From Acinetobacter parvus DSM 16617 = CIP 108168 (lineage in GTDB: Bacteria > Pseudomonadota > Gammaproteobacteria > Pseudomonadales > Moraxellaceae), in contig NZ_KB849212.1 of NCBI RefSeq assembly GCF_000368025.1, positions 169,514-233,513 of the forward strand: a stretch of 64,000 bases of DNA, read 5' to 3'. A program made the translations under genes and the position numbers. A model generated the notes under the pieces. The model worked only from the letters and a program-made list of their open reading frames with translations, did no database searches and was not told the DNA's origin. Shown in pieces: positions 52,851 to 61,211 of the stretch; positions within the stretch are counted from its first letter, which is position 1; the number at the start of each line of letters is the position of its first letter.

Positions 52851-52875
52851 CAGACCTCCTTATTCGCTAGCATTA

Positions 52876-52897
52876 ATACTATAGTACCCCATAGTAT
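52876..52897 (-). promoter_or_regulatory. FrmR operator
   Basis: ATACTAT (52876-52882) and ATAGTAT (52891-52897) are inverted arms around AGTACCCC, the AT-arms-with-C/G-tract form expected for CsoR/RcnR/FrmR repressors. It is 26 bases before the frmR start, so repression of its own operon is likely. Confidence 0.75.
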
Positions 52898-53320
52898 AAA
52901 AAAAGCAATAATTTTTATAAATCGAAAATTAAAAAGATCTTTAGCGAAAATTTTCTATCCCTGTTTTTTAGTTTTTTTTAAATTAACATCATAGAGCTTA
53001 TGCGAAAGTCACAAAAAAAAATGGGACTTTTAGCTCCCATTTTTATTTTGGCTCATGTTCTTTGTAATGCTGGGACCTTTTAGAATTATGTTTCCAACTT
53101 TTAGCCACTTTGTAGATATTTTGAACATTTCAAGCCTTGAAAATACTACCGACAGTTTAGATTAAACTGCCTTTACAGACTGTACTAGAATATTTTTAGT
53201 GAGCGGATGATATTTATTATTCATTATTTAGGAATTATTAAATCCTATAAATATCATTTATTGGATTAATTTAGTTTGGTACTGTGCATATCATCCCCCA
53301 GTTAAGAATAAGGAACAACT
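52898..53320. other. Intergenic region between frmR and the first quinone oxidoreductase
   Basis: About 420 AT-rich bases with no believable gene. The one structure is the terminator-like hairpin at 53017-53044. The promoter of the rightward oxidoreductase gene should lie in the last 120 bases. Confidence 0.5.
53017..53044 (+). terminator. Orphan terminator-like hairpin
   Basis: AAAAATGGGA (53017-53026) pairs with TCCCATTTTT (53035-53044), with A- and T-runs on both sides. No gene reads into it from either direction at close range. Its stem resembles the one after the SDR gene (57162-57190). Confidence 0.6.
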
Positions 53321-54316
53321 ATGAATAAGATGATGAATGCTCTTATCTTAGAAAATTTTGGTGATCATGAATTTACATGTACAGAACTCCCTATACCTCA
53401 ACCAGAGGCTGGGCAAGTTCTAGTACGTATTCATGCCAGTGGTGTAAACCCTATTGATTATAAAATTCGTCTTGGTGAAGCACCATATGCTATGCCAGAG
53501 CTTCCTGCCGTGTTAGGAACAGATATGGCTGGGGTTGTAACTGCTGTTGGTGAAGGTGTCACCCACTTCAACGTCGGAGATGAAGTTTACGGTCTGATAG
53601 GTGGCGTTCGTGGTCTTCAAGGATCTTTAGCAGAATATGTTGTAGCAGATGCTGATCTGATCGCATTAAAGCCACGGAATATTTCTATGCGCGAGGCAGC
53701 AGTACTACCATTGACTTTTCTCACCGCTTGGGAAGGTTTAGTGGATAATGCGAAGGTCCAACCAGGGCAAACTGTACTGGTTCAGGGTGGTGCTGGTGGC
53801 GTTGGTTATATGGTTGTTCAGCTTGCAAAAGCACTTGATGCAATTGTTTGGGCGACTGGTCGTACAGCTGATCAATCACTGATTTCAGAACTCGGTGCAA
53901 CACCTCTCGATTACACAACAGCATCTTCCGATGACATTATTGCTGCAAGCCCTGAGGGTCAAGGTTTTAACATTGTTTACGACACTGTGGGTGGTCCAGT
54001 ACTCGAAGCTTCACTTTCCATGACAACTCACTATGGCCACATTACCAGCTGTGCTGCATTTGGTAATCATAATTTAGCGAGTTCATCTCTACGGTGTGCC
54101 ACAGTGTCTGGCGTATTCGTCCTAATGCCGATGTTAACAGGCAATCGCCGTGCTCATCATGGTGATATCCTTAAGATCGCGACTCGTCTCGTTGAGGAAG
54201 GTAAACTGCGTCCTATTGTTGATCCTCGTGATTTTACTCTAAACCAAGCGATTGAGGCTCATGATGCTGTTCAAGATCGCTCTGCCAATATTAAGGTCGC
54301 GATTGATGTCATTTAA
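53321..54316 (+). CDS. Zinc-free MDR oxidoreductase, quinone reductase-like (QOR)
   Basis: The 331-residue protein of the medium-chain reductase fold has a GroES-like N-terminus (HASGVNPIDYKIRLGEAP), GTDMAGVVTAVGEGV and the Rossmann stretch VQGGAGGVGYMVVQLAKA (near residue 150). It lacks the zinc-binding cysteines of true alcohol dehydrogenases, so reduction of quinones or enones with NADPH is likely. It overlaps the next MDR gene by 11 bases, forming a two-gene unit. Confidence 0.87.
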   Translation: MNKMMNALILENFGDHEFTCTELPIPQPEAGQVLVRIHASGVNPIDYKIRLGEAPYAMPELPAVLGTDMAGVVTAVGEGVTHFNVGDEVYGLIGGVRGLQGSLAEYVVADADLIALKPRNISMREAAVLPLTFLTAWEGLVDNAKVQPGQTVLVQGGAGGVGYMVVQLAKALDAIVWATGRTADQSLISELGATPLDYTTASSDDIIAASPEGQGFNIVYDTVGGPVLEASLSMTTHYGHITSCAAFGNHNLASSSLRCATVSGVFVLMPMLTGNRRAHHGDILKIATRLVEEGKLRPIVDPRDFTLNQAIEAHDAVQDRSANIKVAIDVI

Positions 54317-55322
54317 CGCACTTCAGGCCAAGACTTGGCGCTTCAATAGTATTGGAGATACAGATGTTCTGACATTAGAAACACTTCCTGTGGCTTTACC
54401 AGCAGCAGGAGAAGTTCTAATCCAGATGAAAACGATCGGACTTAACCGGGCTGATGTAATGTTTCGGCGTGGTACTTATATTCAAAAGGCAGTATTCCCT
54501 TCTCGTCTGGGATATGAGGGAGCAGGCATAGTTCTGGCAATAGGTGAAGGTGTACGCCAATTTTCTCCAGGAGATGCAGTATCGATTCTTCCGACTGACA
54601 ATCTAGCCAAATATGGGACATATGCGGACAAGCTTCTGATTCCAGAAACTTTCTTAGTTCACAAACCCGATAGTTTAAGCTGGGAAGAAGCTTCTTCAAT
54701 CTGGATGCAGTATTTGACGGCTTGGGGTGGTGTAATCCATGCTGGTGGAGTTTCGAAAGGCAAAACGATCTTGATCACAGCAGCTTCAAGTAGCGTAGGA
54801 CTAGCTGCGATACAGATAGCTGAAGCAGCGGGTGCTAAGGTCATTGCAAGTACACAGACGATAGAGAAAAAGCAACGTTTACTGGATCTCGGTGTTAAAA
54901 ATGTTATAGCCAGTGAAGATGAACCAGATTTGTATGAGGCGCTTGTTTTACGTTTAGGTGGAGAACATCTTGATGTCGCCTTCGATGCTGTAGGAGGGCC
55001 ACATATTGAACAGATTGCAAAAGCGATGTCTATAGGAGGAACTATGGTTATGCATGGTGCACTTAGCCCGGAGATCACACCATTTCCCCTTAGAGTTGCA
55101 TTACGCAAGAGCTTAACCATGCGAGGTTTTTTGTTCCTTGAGGTTCTCCATGACCCTGTTCTAAGGGAGCAAGCCAGACGATTTATTCTTAGCAGTATAG
55201 GTGCAGGATATCTTCGTCCAGTGATCGACTGTTGCTTTAACTTTGAGGACATGCATGACGCTCAGCGCTATCTTGAATCAAATCAGCAAATAGGAAAAAT
55301 TGTAGTTACTCTAAATACATGA
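54306..55322 (+). CDS. Zinc-free MDR oxidoreductase, quinone reductase-like (second of pair)
   Basis: The protein has 338 residues from the ATG at 54306-54308 (MSFNALQAKTWRF), which overlaps the preceding stop. NRADVMFRRGTYIQ, GYEGAGIVLAIGEGV and ITAASSSVGLAAIQIAEAAGA (near 150) show a MDR fold of the QOR type, without structural-zinc cysteines. It is only distantly like its upstream partner, so this is not a recent tandem copy. It runs toward the LysR gene, which faces it. Confidence 0.87.
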   Translation: MSFNALQAKTWRFNSIGDTDVLTLETLPVALPAAGEVLIQMKTIGLNRADVMFRRGTYIQKAVFPSRLGYEGAGIVLAIGEGVRQFSPGDAVSILPTDNLAKYGTYADKLLIPETFLVHKPDSLSWEEASSIWMQYLTAWGGVIHAGGVSKGKTILITAASSSVGLAAIQIAEAAGAKVIASTQTIEKKQRLLDLGVKNVIASEDEPDLYEALVLRLGGEHLDVAFDAVGGPHIEQIAKAMSIGGTMVMHGALSPEITPFPLRVALRKSLTMRGFLFLEVLHDPVLREQARRFILSSIGAGYLRPVIDCCFNFEDMHDAQRYLESNQQIGKIVVTLNT

Positions 55323-55372
55323 TGGTCTTATCTGATTTCTACTTCCTAGAAAAAAGGTTAGTTCTATCTGAT

Positions 55373-56272
55373 TCAGTTTTCTATATGGCCCAACACTTCC
55401 GCTAAGTAATCAAACAATGCTCGGATTCGCAAAGGTGTCGGGCCCCGCTGTGGACGATATAAATACAGGCGCCAAACGGGAGAGGTTTCCTCATGAAGTA
55501 TCTGAATGAGCTTACCACTCCTAAGCCACGGCAAAACTAGAAATCCAGGCATGTGTCCGAATCCAACTCCAGCGAGAATCGCTTGAAATTCAGCTTCTAG
55601 ATCATCTGTAATAAAACGAGGCTTTGATGGCGTAAAGCTTCGACTTTCAGTGAATGTCCATGGCCAGTAACGCCCTGTTTTATGATCGACTAGTGCTGTT
55701 AGAGGGTATTTATCAAGGTCAATAATTTTTTTAGGCATTCCGACCTTATCAATTAACTCTGGCGTACCCACAGAATAAAAGTTCACTTTAGCCAATTCCC
55801 TTGCCACATATCGATTGTCCGGCAAAAATCCAAATCTGATCCCGATATCTATCCGCTCATCAATCACATCCGAGTGTGAATCTGTTAGCACACAATCCAC
55901 GACAATATCTGGATAACGTATGGCAAATTCTGCTAGTGCGGGTACTACCAATTTGCGCCCTAACACAGACGACACAGTAAGACGGACAGTCCCATGCATT
56001 TCATCTCGTTTTTCCTTGGTATCTTTTACAAACAAAGCATCGATCGATCCCACCGCAAAACGTGCTTGCTTTGCCAGACGCTCACCATCAGCGGTAATTT
56101 TAATTTGTCGAGTACTCCTGTAGAACAGAATCTCTCCGCGCTGCTCTTCTAGCTCTTTTATTGCCCGTGTCACTACCTGCGGGGAAATACCCAGCTGAGT
56201 TGCTGCCTCTTTAAAATTTCGAGACTCTGCTGCGACACAAAAGATACGCATCATTTCCAATTTGTTCTGCAT
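55373..56272 (-). CDS. LysR-family transcriptional regulator
   Basis: The protein has 299 residues from the ATG at 56270-56272 (MQNKLEMMRIF). The N-terminal winged HTH is clear (FKEAATQLGISPQVVTRAIKELE, about residues 18-40), followed by a substrate-binding domain. It is divergent from the SDR gene, and a dyad ATTCC-N7-GGAAT lies between them at 56297-56313. It is the likely controller of the SDR-MDR-ABM genes and perhaps of the convergent pair to its left. Confidence 0.88.
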   Translation of the reverse strand: MQNKLEMMRIFCVAAESRNFKEAATQLGISPQVVTRAIKELEEQRGEILFYRSTRQIKITADGERLAKQARFAVGSIDALFVKDTKEKRDEMHGTVRLTVSSVLGRKLVVPALAEFAIRYPDIVVDCVLTDSHSDVIDERIDIGIRFGFLPDNRYVARELAKVNFYSVGTPELIDKVGMPKKIIDLDKYPLTALVDHKTGRYWPWTFTESRSFTPSKPRFITDDLEAEFQAILAGVGFGHMPGFLVLPWLRSGKLIQILHEETSPVWRLYLYRPQRGPTPLRIRALFDYLAEVLGHIEN

Positions 56273-56296
56273 GTCCAATCCTGTGTTATGGTAATT

Positions 56297-56313
56297 ATTC
56301 CGTAAATAGGAAT
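56297..56313. promoter_or_regulatory. Candidate LysR-type operator
   Basis: ATTCC (56297-56301) and GGAAT (56309-56313) form a 17-base dyad with a T-N11-A core, 25 bases before the LysR start and 95 before the SDR start. This is the usual position for a LysR recognition site. Confidence 0.5.
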
Positions 56314-56407
56314 TCTGAAAGATAATATTATTCATTTATTATACCTAACAAGGCTGTAATACTTAATCCATCAAATATGATTGACAGATAGGTTGAAGGT
56401 TACTTGT

Positions 56408-57148
56408 ATGAATAATATAGAAAATAAAGTTATTGTTATCACTGGTGCAAGTAGTGGTTTAGGTGAAGCTACTGCTCGCTTACTTGCTAAAAAAGGTGCA
56501 AAGGTTGTACTTGGTGCTAGACGTACTGAAAAATTACAGGCTATTGTTCACGACATTCGTGCTGAAGGTGGTCAAGCTGAATTTATTGGTATGGATATAA
56601 CCAAACCACATGAAGTACAAGCACTTATTGAAAAGGCATTAAGCGCATTTGGTCAAATCGATGTATTGGTAAACAATGCTGGATTAATGTCTATTGCACC
56701 ATTAAGTGAGCTAAAAGTTGATGAATGGGATCGTATGATCGACATTAATATTAAAGGTGTTCTTTATGGTATAGCAGCTACCCTACCTGTTTTCCAAAAA
56801 CAAAACTTTGGACACTTTATTAATCTCGCATCTGTTGCAGGGTTAAAAGTATTTAGTCCAGGAGGTACTGTTTATAGCGGTACTAAGTTTGCTGTAAGAG
56901 CCATCTCTGAAGGCCTTCGTCATGAAGTTGGGGGAACAATTAGAACGACGACTATTGAGCCTGGTGCAATTGAGTCAGAACTAAAATTCGGTTCTTCTCA
57001 TAAAGAAAGTTCAGAGTTCGTTACGGATTTCTACAAACAAGCCATACCAGCTGACTCAGTCGCTCGAGCAATTGCTTATGCAATTGAACAGCCTGCGGAT
57101 GTAGATATTAATGAAATTGTTTTACGCCCAACGAGCCAAGAGTTTTAA
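56408..57148 (+). CDS. Short-chain dehydrogenase/reductase
   Basis: The protein has 246 residues from the ATG at 56408-56410 (MNNIENKVIVIT). The cofactor motif TGASSGLGEA is near residue 12, NNAG near 86, the catalytic Ser in INLASVAG and Y-x3-K in VYSGTKFAV near 155. It is a classical SDR of the YdfG/serine-dehydrogenase-like group that often reduces small aldehydes, ketones or quinones. It is first of a rightward SDR-MDR-ABM cluster and divergent from LysR. Confidence 0.88.
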   Translation: MNNIENKVIVITGASSGLGEATARLLAKKGAKVVLGARRTEKLQAIVHDIRAEGGQAEFIGMDITKPHEVQALIEKALSAFGQIDVLVNNAGLMSIAPLSELKVDEWDRMIDINIKGVLYGIAATLPVFQKQNFGHFINLASVAGLKVFSPGGTVYSGTKFAVRAISEGLRHEVGGTIRTTTIEPGAIESELKFGSSHKESSEFVTDFYKQAIPADSVARAIAYAIEQPADVDINEIVLRPTSQEF

Positions 57149-57161
57149 TAATTGAATAACA

Positions 57162-57190
57162 AAAAATGGGAGCACCTCGCTCCCATTTTT
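57162..57190 (+). terminator. Terminator between the SDR and MDR genes
   Basis: AAAAATGGGAGC (57162-57173) pairs with GCTCCCATTTTT (57179-57190), 13 bases after the SDR stop. It lies 30 bases before the next gene's ATG, so the downstream pair may depend on read-through or on its own promoter. Confidence 0.85.
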
Positions 57191-57219
57191 ACTATATTTT
57201 TAAAGTTAAGGACAAATCT

Positions 57220-58218
57220 ATGAAAGCCGTATCGTATGTTATCAATAACCATGATGATTTTAAAAATTCATTGGTAGATATTGAAAAAGCGAAGCCTACG
57301 CTTAAGGAGCGTGATGTACTGGTAAAAGTTCAGGCAATCTCTGTGAATCCAGTTGATACCAAAGTGAGAAAAAATTCGTCTGAAGCAAATAATCGTATTT
57401 TAGGTTGGGATGCCGTTGGGGAAATTATTGAAGTTGGCTCAAAAGTTACCTCGTTTAAAGTAGGAGATTCTGTTTGGTATGCTGGCGATTTAACCCGAGA
57501 TGGTAGTAATGCTGAGTTTCAAGCAGTCGATGAACGAATTATCAGTCTTAAACCCATTACAGTATCTAATGCAGAAGCAGCAGCATTGCCATTAACTGCA
57601 ATAACCGCATGGGAAATGTTGTTTGATCGTTTTCAAATTTCAGAAACAGAAGTTGGCAGTATTTTAATTATTGGTGGTGCAGGTGGTGTAGGATCAATCG
57701 CGATTCAACTCCTAAAAGCAAAAACAAATCTGACCGTTATAGCAACAGCTTCACGTGAAGAAACGAAATCTTGGGTGGAATCACTGGGTGCCGACCATGT
57801 CATTGATCATAGCAAAGATTTAAATGCACAAATCGAGACACTAGGCATTGAAAAACCAAAATACGTATTCTCTACAAATCATACAGAAACATATATCAAG
57901 CAAATAGTTTCTCTGATTGCACCACAAGGCAAGCTTGGATTGATCGATGATCCACAAACATTTGATATTATGCCGTTTAAGACTAAATCTATTTCTATCC
58001 ATTGGGAGTTGATGTTCACCCGCTCAATGTATGAAACCGATGATATTGAAAAGCAAGGTGATCTATTGCAACAGGTTGCTCAATTAGTTGACCAGCAAAA
58101 AATTAGAAGTACCCTCAACCAAAATCTAGGCAAAATTAACGCTGCAAACTTGGAGAAGGCGCATAAGTTGCTTGAATCAGGCAAGTCAAAAGGCAAAATT
58201 GTACTAGAAAACTTCTAA
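57220..58218 (+). CDS. Zinc-type alcohol dehydrogenase-like MDR protein (quinone oxidoreductase family)
   Basis: The protein has 332 residues from the ATG at 57220-57222 (MKAVSYVIN). VQAISVNPVDTKVRKN, GWDAVGEIIEVGSKV and IIGGAGGVGSIAIQLLKA (near residue 150) match the ZADH subgroup that lacks zinc ligands. The product is probably an NADPH-dependent enone or quinone reductase. It is followed at 20 bases by the ABM protein, a common pairing in such clusters. Substrate unknown. Confidence 0.87.
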   Translation: MKAVSYVINNHDDFKNSLVDIEKAKPTLKERDVLVKVQAISVNPVDTKVRKNSSEANNRILGWDAVGEIIEVGSKVTSFKVGDSVWYAGDLTRDGSNAEFQAVDERIISLKPITVSNAEAAALPLTAITAWEMLFDRFQISETEVGSILIIGGAGGVGSIAIQLLKAKTNLTVIATASREETKSWVESLGADHVIDHSKDLNAQIETLGIEKPKYVFSTNHTETYIKQIVSLIAPQGKLGLIDDPQTFDIMPFKTKSISIHWELMFTRSMYETDDIEKQGDLLQQVAQLVDQQKIRSTLNQNLGKINAANLEKAHKLLESGKSKGKIVLENF

Positions 58219-58238
58219 AACAAATTAAAGGTGAAATA

Positions 58239-58523
58239 ATGACTATTTCAGTAATTGCGAACATTAAGGCAAAATCAGATCAAAAAGAGACGTTAGAAGC
58301 GCTTTTAAAAAGTGTAATAGAGCCTACGCTTCAAGAAGAAGGATGCTTGAAATATGAGCTTTATATTAGCGAAAATGACTCGAGTAGATATTTCTTCTTA
58401 GAAGAATGGCGTAGCAGAGAGGATTTAGATATCCATCTAGCCACTGATTATATTCAAAGTTTATTTGGTAATATCCAATCGCTCATTGAATCAAGTGATA
58501 TTGTAGAAATCAAAAAAATATAG
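58239..58523 (+). CDS. Putative quinol monooxygenase (ABM domain, YgiN type)
   Basis: The 94-residue ABM-domain protein has VIANIKAKSDQKETLEALLK, then PTLQEEGCLKYELYISEN and FFLEEWRSREDLDIHL, the HxxT/EEWxS marks of the YgiN group. YgiN acts with MdaB in a quinone redox cycle in E. coli, which fits the quinone reductase genes here. It is the last gene of the rightward cluster. Its sequence is not close to the ABM protein at 49.8 kb. Confidence 0.87.
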   Translation: MTISVIANIKAKSDQKETLEALLKSVIEPTLQEEGCLKYELYISENDSSRYFFLEEWRSREDLDIHLATDYIQSLFGNIQSLIESSDIVEIKKI

Positions 58524-58617
58524 CTGTATTCGGACATTATGATGAAGGGCGAATTCGAGACTGTAAATAACAGTGTGTAAGTCCTATATTTTTATTCTAT
58601 CCATTTAATTTTCAGAT

Positions 58618-58647
58618 AAAAAAAGCTCACCAAGGTGAGCTTTTTTT
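58618..58647 (-). terminator. Terminator of the cold-shock gene at 58.7 kb
   Basis: A perfect 14-bp stem, 58618-58631 with 58634-58647 (core GCTCACC), with a T-run, 12 bases after the stop of the leftward gene. It may also stop rightward transcripts of the ABM gene. Confidence 0.9.
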
Positions 58648-58659
58648 CAAAAGATTTTA

Positions 58660-58878
58660 TTAGTTCTGGGCAACTACAGTAATACCCGTCGCTTGAGGAC
58701 CTTTTTTACCTTGAGCAACAGTAAATGATACACGTTGTCCTTCATGAAGAACCTTAAAACCATTGCTTTGGATTTCACTGAAATGAGCAAATACATCTTG
58801 CCCAGAATCGGCATGAATAAAACCAAAACCTTTAGTTTCATTGAACCACTTAACTGTACCAGTCACTGAATTAGACAT
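58660..58878 (-). CDS. Cold-shock domain protein
   Basis: The 72-residue protein has RNP1 KGFGFIH (residues 16-22) and RNP2 DVFAHF. It is a single OB-fold RNA chaperone, closely like the one at 60.2 kb (GTVKWFNETKGFGFI and DVFAHFSEI are shared). It has a roughly 150-base leader from the candidate promoter at 59034-59061, as expected for cold-inducible csp mRNAs. Confidence 0.94.
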   Translation of the reverse strand: MSNSVTGTVKWFNETKGFGFIHADSGQDVFAHFSEIQSNGFKVLHEGQRVSFTVAQGKKGPQATGITVVAQN

Positions 58879-59033
58879 AAATTAACCTATATACAAAAAT
58901 ACTTTGGATGCTTAGCAGCAATTAACTGGAAATAATAAACTCTGAAACTAAATCTGATGAAACGAAAGGTTTGGTTAAACTACGAAATCTAAGATTTGCT
59001 GAATCAACAGTATTATTCTTCTAGTTATTATTT

Positions 59034-59061
59034 ACTATACACGCTTTCTCTTAACACGCAA
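59034..59061 (-). promoter_or_regulatory. Candidate promoter of the cold-shock gene
   Basis: On the minus strand TTGCGT (59061-59056) and TATAGT (59039-59034) are 16 bases apart. It lies about 155 bases before the start codon, consistent with a long csp leader. Confidence 0.45.
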
Positions 59062-59092
59062 TCAATATCTGTTCATATTGATATACAAAATT

Positions 59093-59169
<77 letters not shown>

Positions 59170-59318
59170 TTAGGGAGTTAGCGTTATACGCCCATAGGCT
59201 GGACAATGCAAACTATTTTTAGAAATTTCACTTAATTAACGTGAATTCGGTTTAAGCGGATTTTAATTCAATCGGTTTTAAAATCTGCTGAATCCCAGAC
59301 TTATATCCATTTAGCAGA

Positions 59319-59712
59319 TTAATGAGGCAATTTGATAAGTTTTGTGACGTCGTAACCATAATGTTTTGCAGTTTCCAGATAGGACTTATACGTAGCTTCA
59401 TCGAGTTGCTGTTCACGTGACAAAATCCATAGGTATTTATTACTTGGTCCCCCCACAAGCGCCACTTTGTATTCTGGATCTACTCGCAATACCCAGTAAT
59501 CACCTTTGCTAAATGGTATCCATCTTAAGCCTTGAGGCAAAAAGCTGACTTTCAGTTTGTTGTTCCCCTGATTTTGCGAATACGCAACACTTTCAGAGCT
59601 AATTATCTCGCGATTGGCAATGAGGCGCAGCAGTTTCTGCTTGAGTCGTTTTACTTAAGCTGATGATAGACAGTGCTATAGCTGCAAAAGCAGACTTAAA
59701 TCGCACCTTCAT
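59319..59712 (-). pseudogene. Lipocalin (Blc-like) pseudogene with inner deletion
   Basis: The 5' end (ATG at 59710-59712) encodes a signal peptide, MKVRFKSAFAAIALSII and on, then runs into a stop near 59622. In another frame the C-terminal lipocalin part resumes (KLKVSFLPQGLRWIPFSKGDYWVL, ALVGGPSNKYLWILSREQQ) and ends at 59319. Compared with Blc about 60 central residues are missing, and the two parts are out of frame. The intact gene would make a periplasmic or outer-membrane lipid-binding protein. Confidence 0.8.
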
Positions 59713-59996
59713 TTTTTAGCCTTGCTAGATCTCAAGATTAAGATAACCCAAGTCGATGTGAACAAAGTGTGAAGATTAAATGCAGGATGAATGTAGGCGA
59801 AATTTCAATCTTACAGCCTGAGAAAATGAGAAAAATGATTTTTTCTTGGATCCCCTTTTAACGCGGTAAATTGGTTTTTTCTGTTTCAATGTAGCAATGT
59901 TGTCGATAGACTTGTTAAAAAAATCAACTAGATCAACATATTAACTCCTAATCCAGTCATTTTTTATAAGATAATTAAATATACATATAAAAAAAC
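59713..59996. other. Intergenic region, no gene seen
   Basis: About 285 AT-rich bases between the lipocalin pseudogene and the promoter of the next cold-shock gene. There are no open frames or strong hairpins. Confidence 0.5.
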
Positions 59997-60024
59997 TTGA
60001 TTAATTTTATTTTTAAGGTATAGT
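59997..60024 (+). promoter_or_regulatory. Candidate promoter and long leader of the cold-shock gene at 60.2 kb
   Basis: TTGATT (59997-60002) and TATAGT (60019-60024) with a 16-base spacer. The implied leader is about 160 bases, AT- and T-rich, like csp mRNAs whose leader folds control cold-induced translation. Confidence 0.55.
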
Positions 60025-60192
60025 TAACTCAACTAGAAAAAAGTCTTGTTTCATTAAATCTCTTTTAACTATCGTCGTTTTATTCATAATTCTTCGTTTT
60101 TTTCAGATTTTAAGTTTCATTCTTTATTATTTTCAAAGTTATATGCAGTCAATAAAATGACTAAAATTATTAAAAAATCAGTAGGATTTATT

Positions 60193-60408
60193 ATGTTAAA
60201 CTCAAATGTTGTTAAAGGTACCGTTAAGTGGTTCAATGAAACTAAAGGTTTTGGTTTTATTCAACAAGAATCAGGTCCAGATGTTTTTGCGCACTTCAGT
60301 GAAATTGCCAGTTCAGGTTTTAAAACCTTATTTGAAGGTCAACAAGTTGAATTCAGCATCGCTCAAGGTCAAAAAGGACCGAATGCGGTCAATATTGTTG
60401 CTATATAA
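60193..60408 (+). CDS. Cold-shock domain protein
   Basis: The protein has 71 residues from the ATG at 60193-60195, with AGTAGGA as ribosome site; an earlier ATG at 60157 would add 12 unconserved residues. RNP1 KGFGFIQ and RNP2 DVFAHF are intact. It is a near paralogue of the gene at 58.7 kb, in the opposite direction, with an initiator tRNA and a pseudogene in between. Confidence 0.93.
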   Translation: MLNSNVVKGTVKWFNETKGFGFIQQESGPDVFAHFSEIASSGFKTLFEGQQVEFSIAQGQKGPNAVNIVAI

Positions 60409-60426
60409 GCACTAAAATACGAGTTG

Positions 60427-60450
60427 AAAAAGCACTACTCAGTGCTTTTT
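60427..60450 (+). terminator. Terminator of the cold-shock gene at 60.2 kb
   Basis: AAAAAGCACT (60427-60436) pairs with AGTGCTTTTT (60441-60450), then T and AATTTT, 18 bases after the stop. Confidence 0.9.
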
Positions 60451-60480
60451 TAATTTTAAAGAAAAAGTTGTTGTTCCATA

Positions 60481-60738
60481 TTGGAAAAAATCATAAAAAC
60501 AGGATATAAATTGTTAAAAGTTAATGAATTAATTGCAAAATCTAAAAATGGTACTGAAATTATCGTTTCTTTAATTCCCTTAAATAAAATGCAGAATACA
60601 CGTCAAGGTTTTAAAGAAATTGAAGTGGGTAAAAGAGTTCTGCTGGAATCTGGAATTGAGGTAGATTTAAATTTAGATGGTCGTACATTTTATACGTCTT
60701 TAAATCAATTATTTAAGCTAAATCATAAAGTGATTTAA
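60481..60738 (+). CDS. Hypothetical protein, 85 residues
   Basis: An open frame with a TTG start (60481) and no clear ribosome site, directly after the csp terminator. The composition is protein-like: a strand-rich stretch (TEIIVSLIPLNKM), GFKEIEVGKRVLLESGIEVDLNLDGRTFYTSLNQLF. It has no membrane segment or known motif. I do not recognise it. It may be a small cytosolic protein, or the tail of a decayed gene given the ruined surroundings. Confidence 0.4.
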   Translation: MEKIIKTGYKLLKVNELIAKSKNGTEIIVSLIPLNKMQNTRQGFKEIEVGKRVLLESGIEVDLNLDGRTFYTSLNQLFKLNHKVI

Positions 60739-60825
60739 ATAAAAAAACTTCTGAATGATGAAGCCATGTAATGGTTTCTCTTTCCTGCTGTTATTCAAGG
60801 TATATCTAAGTATTCCCTGCTTATT

Positions 60826-60933
60826 CAGGATGGTGTCTGTTTATAGTAGTCTGTAAAATACAGCGCATTCACATGATCGAGCCGATGACAACGTACTAAA
60901 AACCCTGCAGCACCATCATTGAAAGCCGTCATA
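60826..60933 (-). other. Short coding-like fragment of unknown origin
   Basis: On the minus strand an ATG opens 35 codons (MTAFNDGAAGFLVRCHRLDH and on, ending YYKQTPS then a stop). Codon use looks genuine. I cannot place the family. It lies in 220 bases between the hypothetical gene and the photolyase-related wreck and may be one more remnant. Confidence 0.3.
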
Positions 60934-60974
60934 ATCTTTGATCAGGTCTGGAGTGGCTATGCGTTTTAGTTTAT

Positions 60975-61208
60975 TTAATTTTGGGTGACCAGCTTCATTC
61001 TCAGCTTGCTACGCTTAAAGCGCTGGATCGCACCTAGGATGTCATCCTCATGGCCAAAGTTGTGGAGGAGGCCACGTATGTTGCCCATCATCCACAGAAA
61101 ATTGCCCTGATTTTTAGCGCCATGCGTCATTTTGCCAAAGAACTCAAAGCAGAAGGCTGGCGTGTACGTTACCAAGCTTTTCAATTTAGCCAGATCAATG
61201 AGTTATAA
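60975..61208 (+). pseudogene. Photolyase-related protein (DPRP/PF04244) N-terminal remnant
   Basis: In one frame: LILGDQLHSQLATLKALDR, a TAG stop, then DVILMAKVVEEATYVAHH and QKIALIFSAMRHFAKELKA. This is the N-terminal Rossmann-like start of deoxyribodipyrimidine photolyase-related proteins (CryB-like, iron-sulfur/flavin). About 80 of some 500 residues remain, with one nonsense codon and a stop at 61206-61208. The rest of the gene is missing. Confidence 0.8.
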
Positions 61209-61211
61209 ACG

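Noticed and set aside
54659..55252. 197-codon minus-strand frame inside the second MDR gene
   Set aside because: The plus-strand gene has all MDR motifs; the reverse frame lacks any recognisable domain.
60975..61184. Minus-strand open frame over the photolyase-related remnant
   Set aside because: The plus strand reads as a clear DPRP family segment; the reverse frame has no resemblance to any family.
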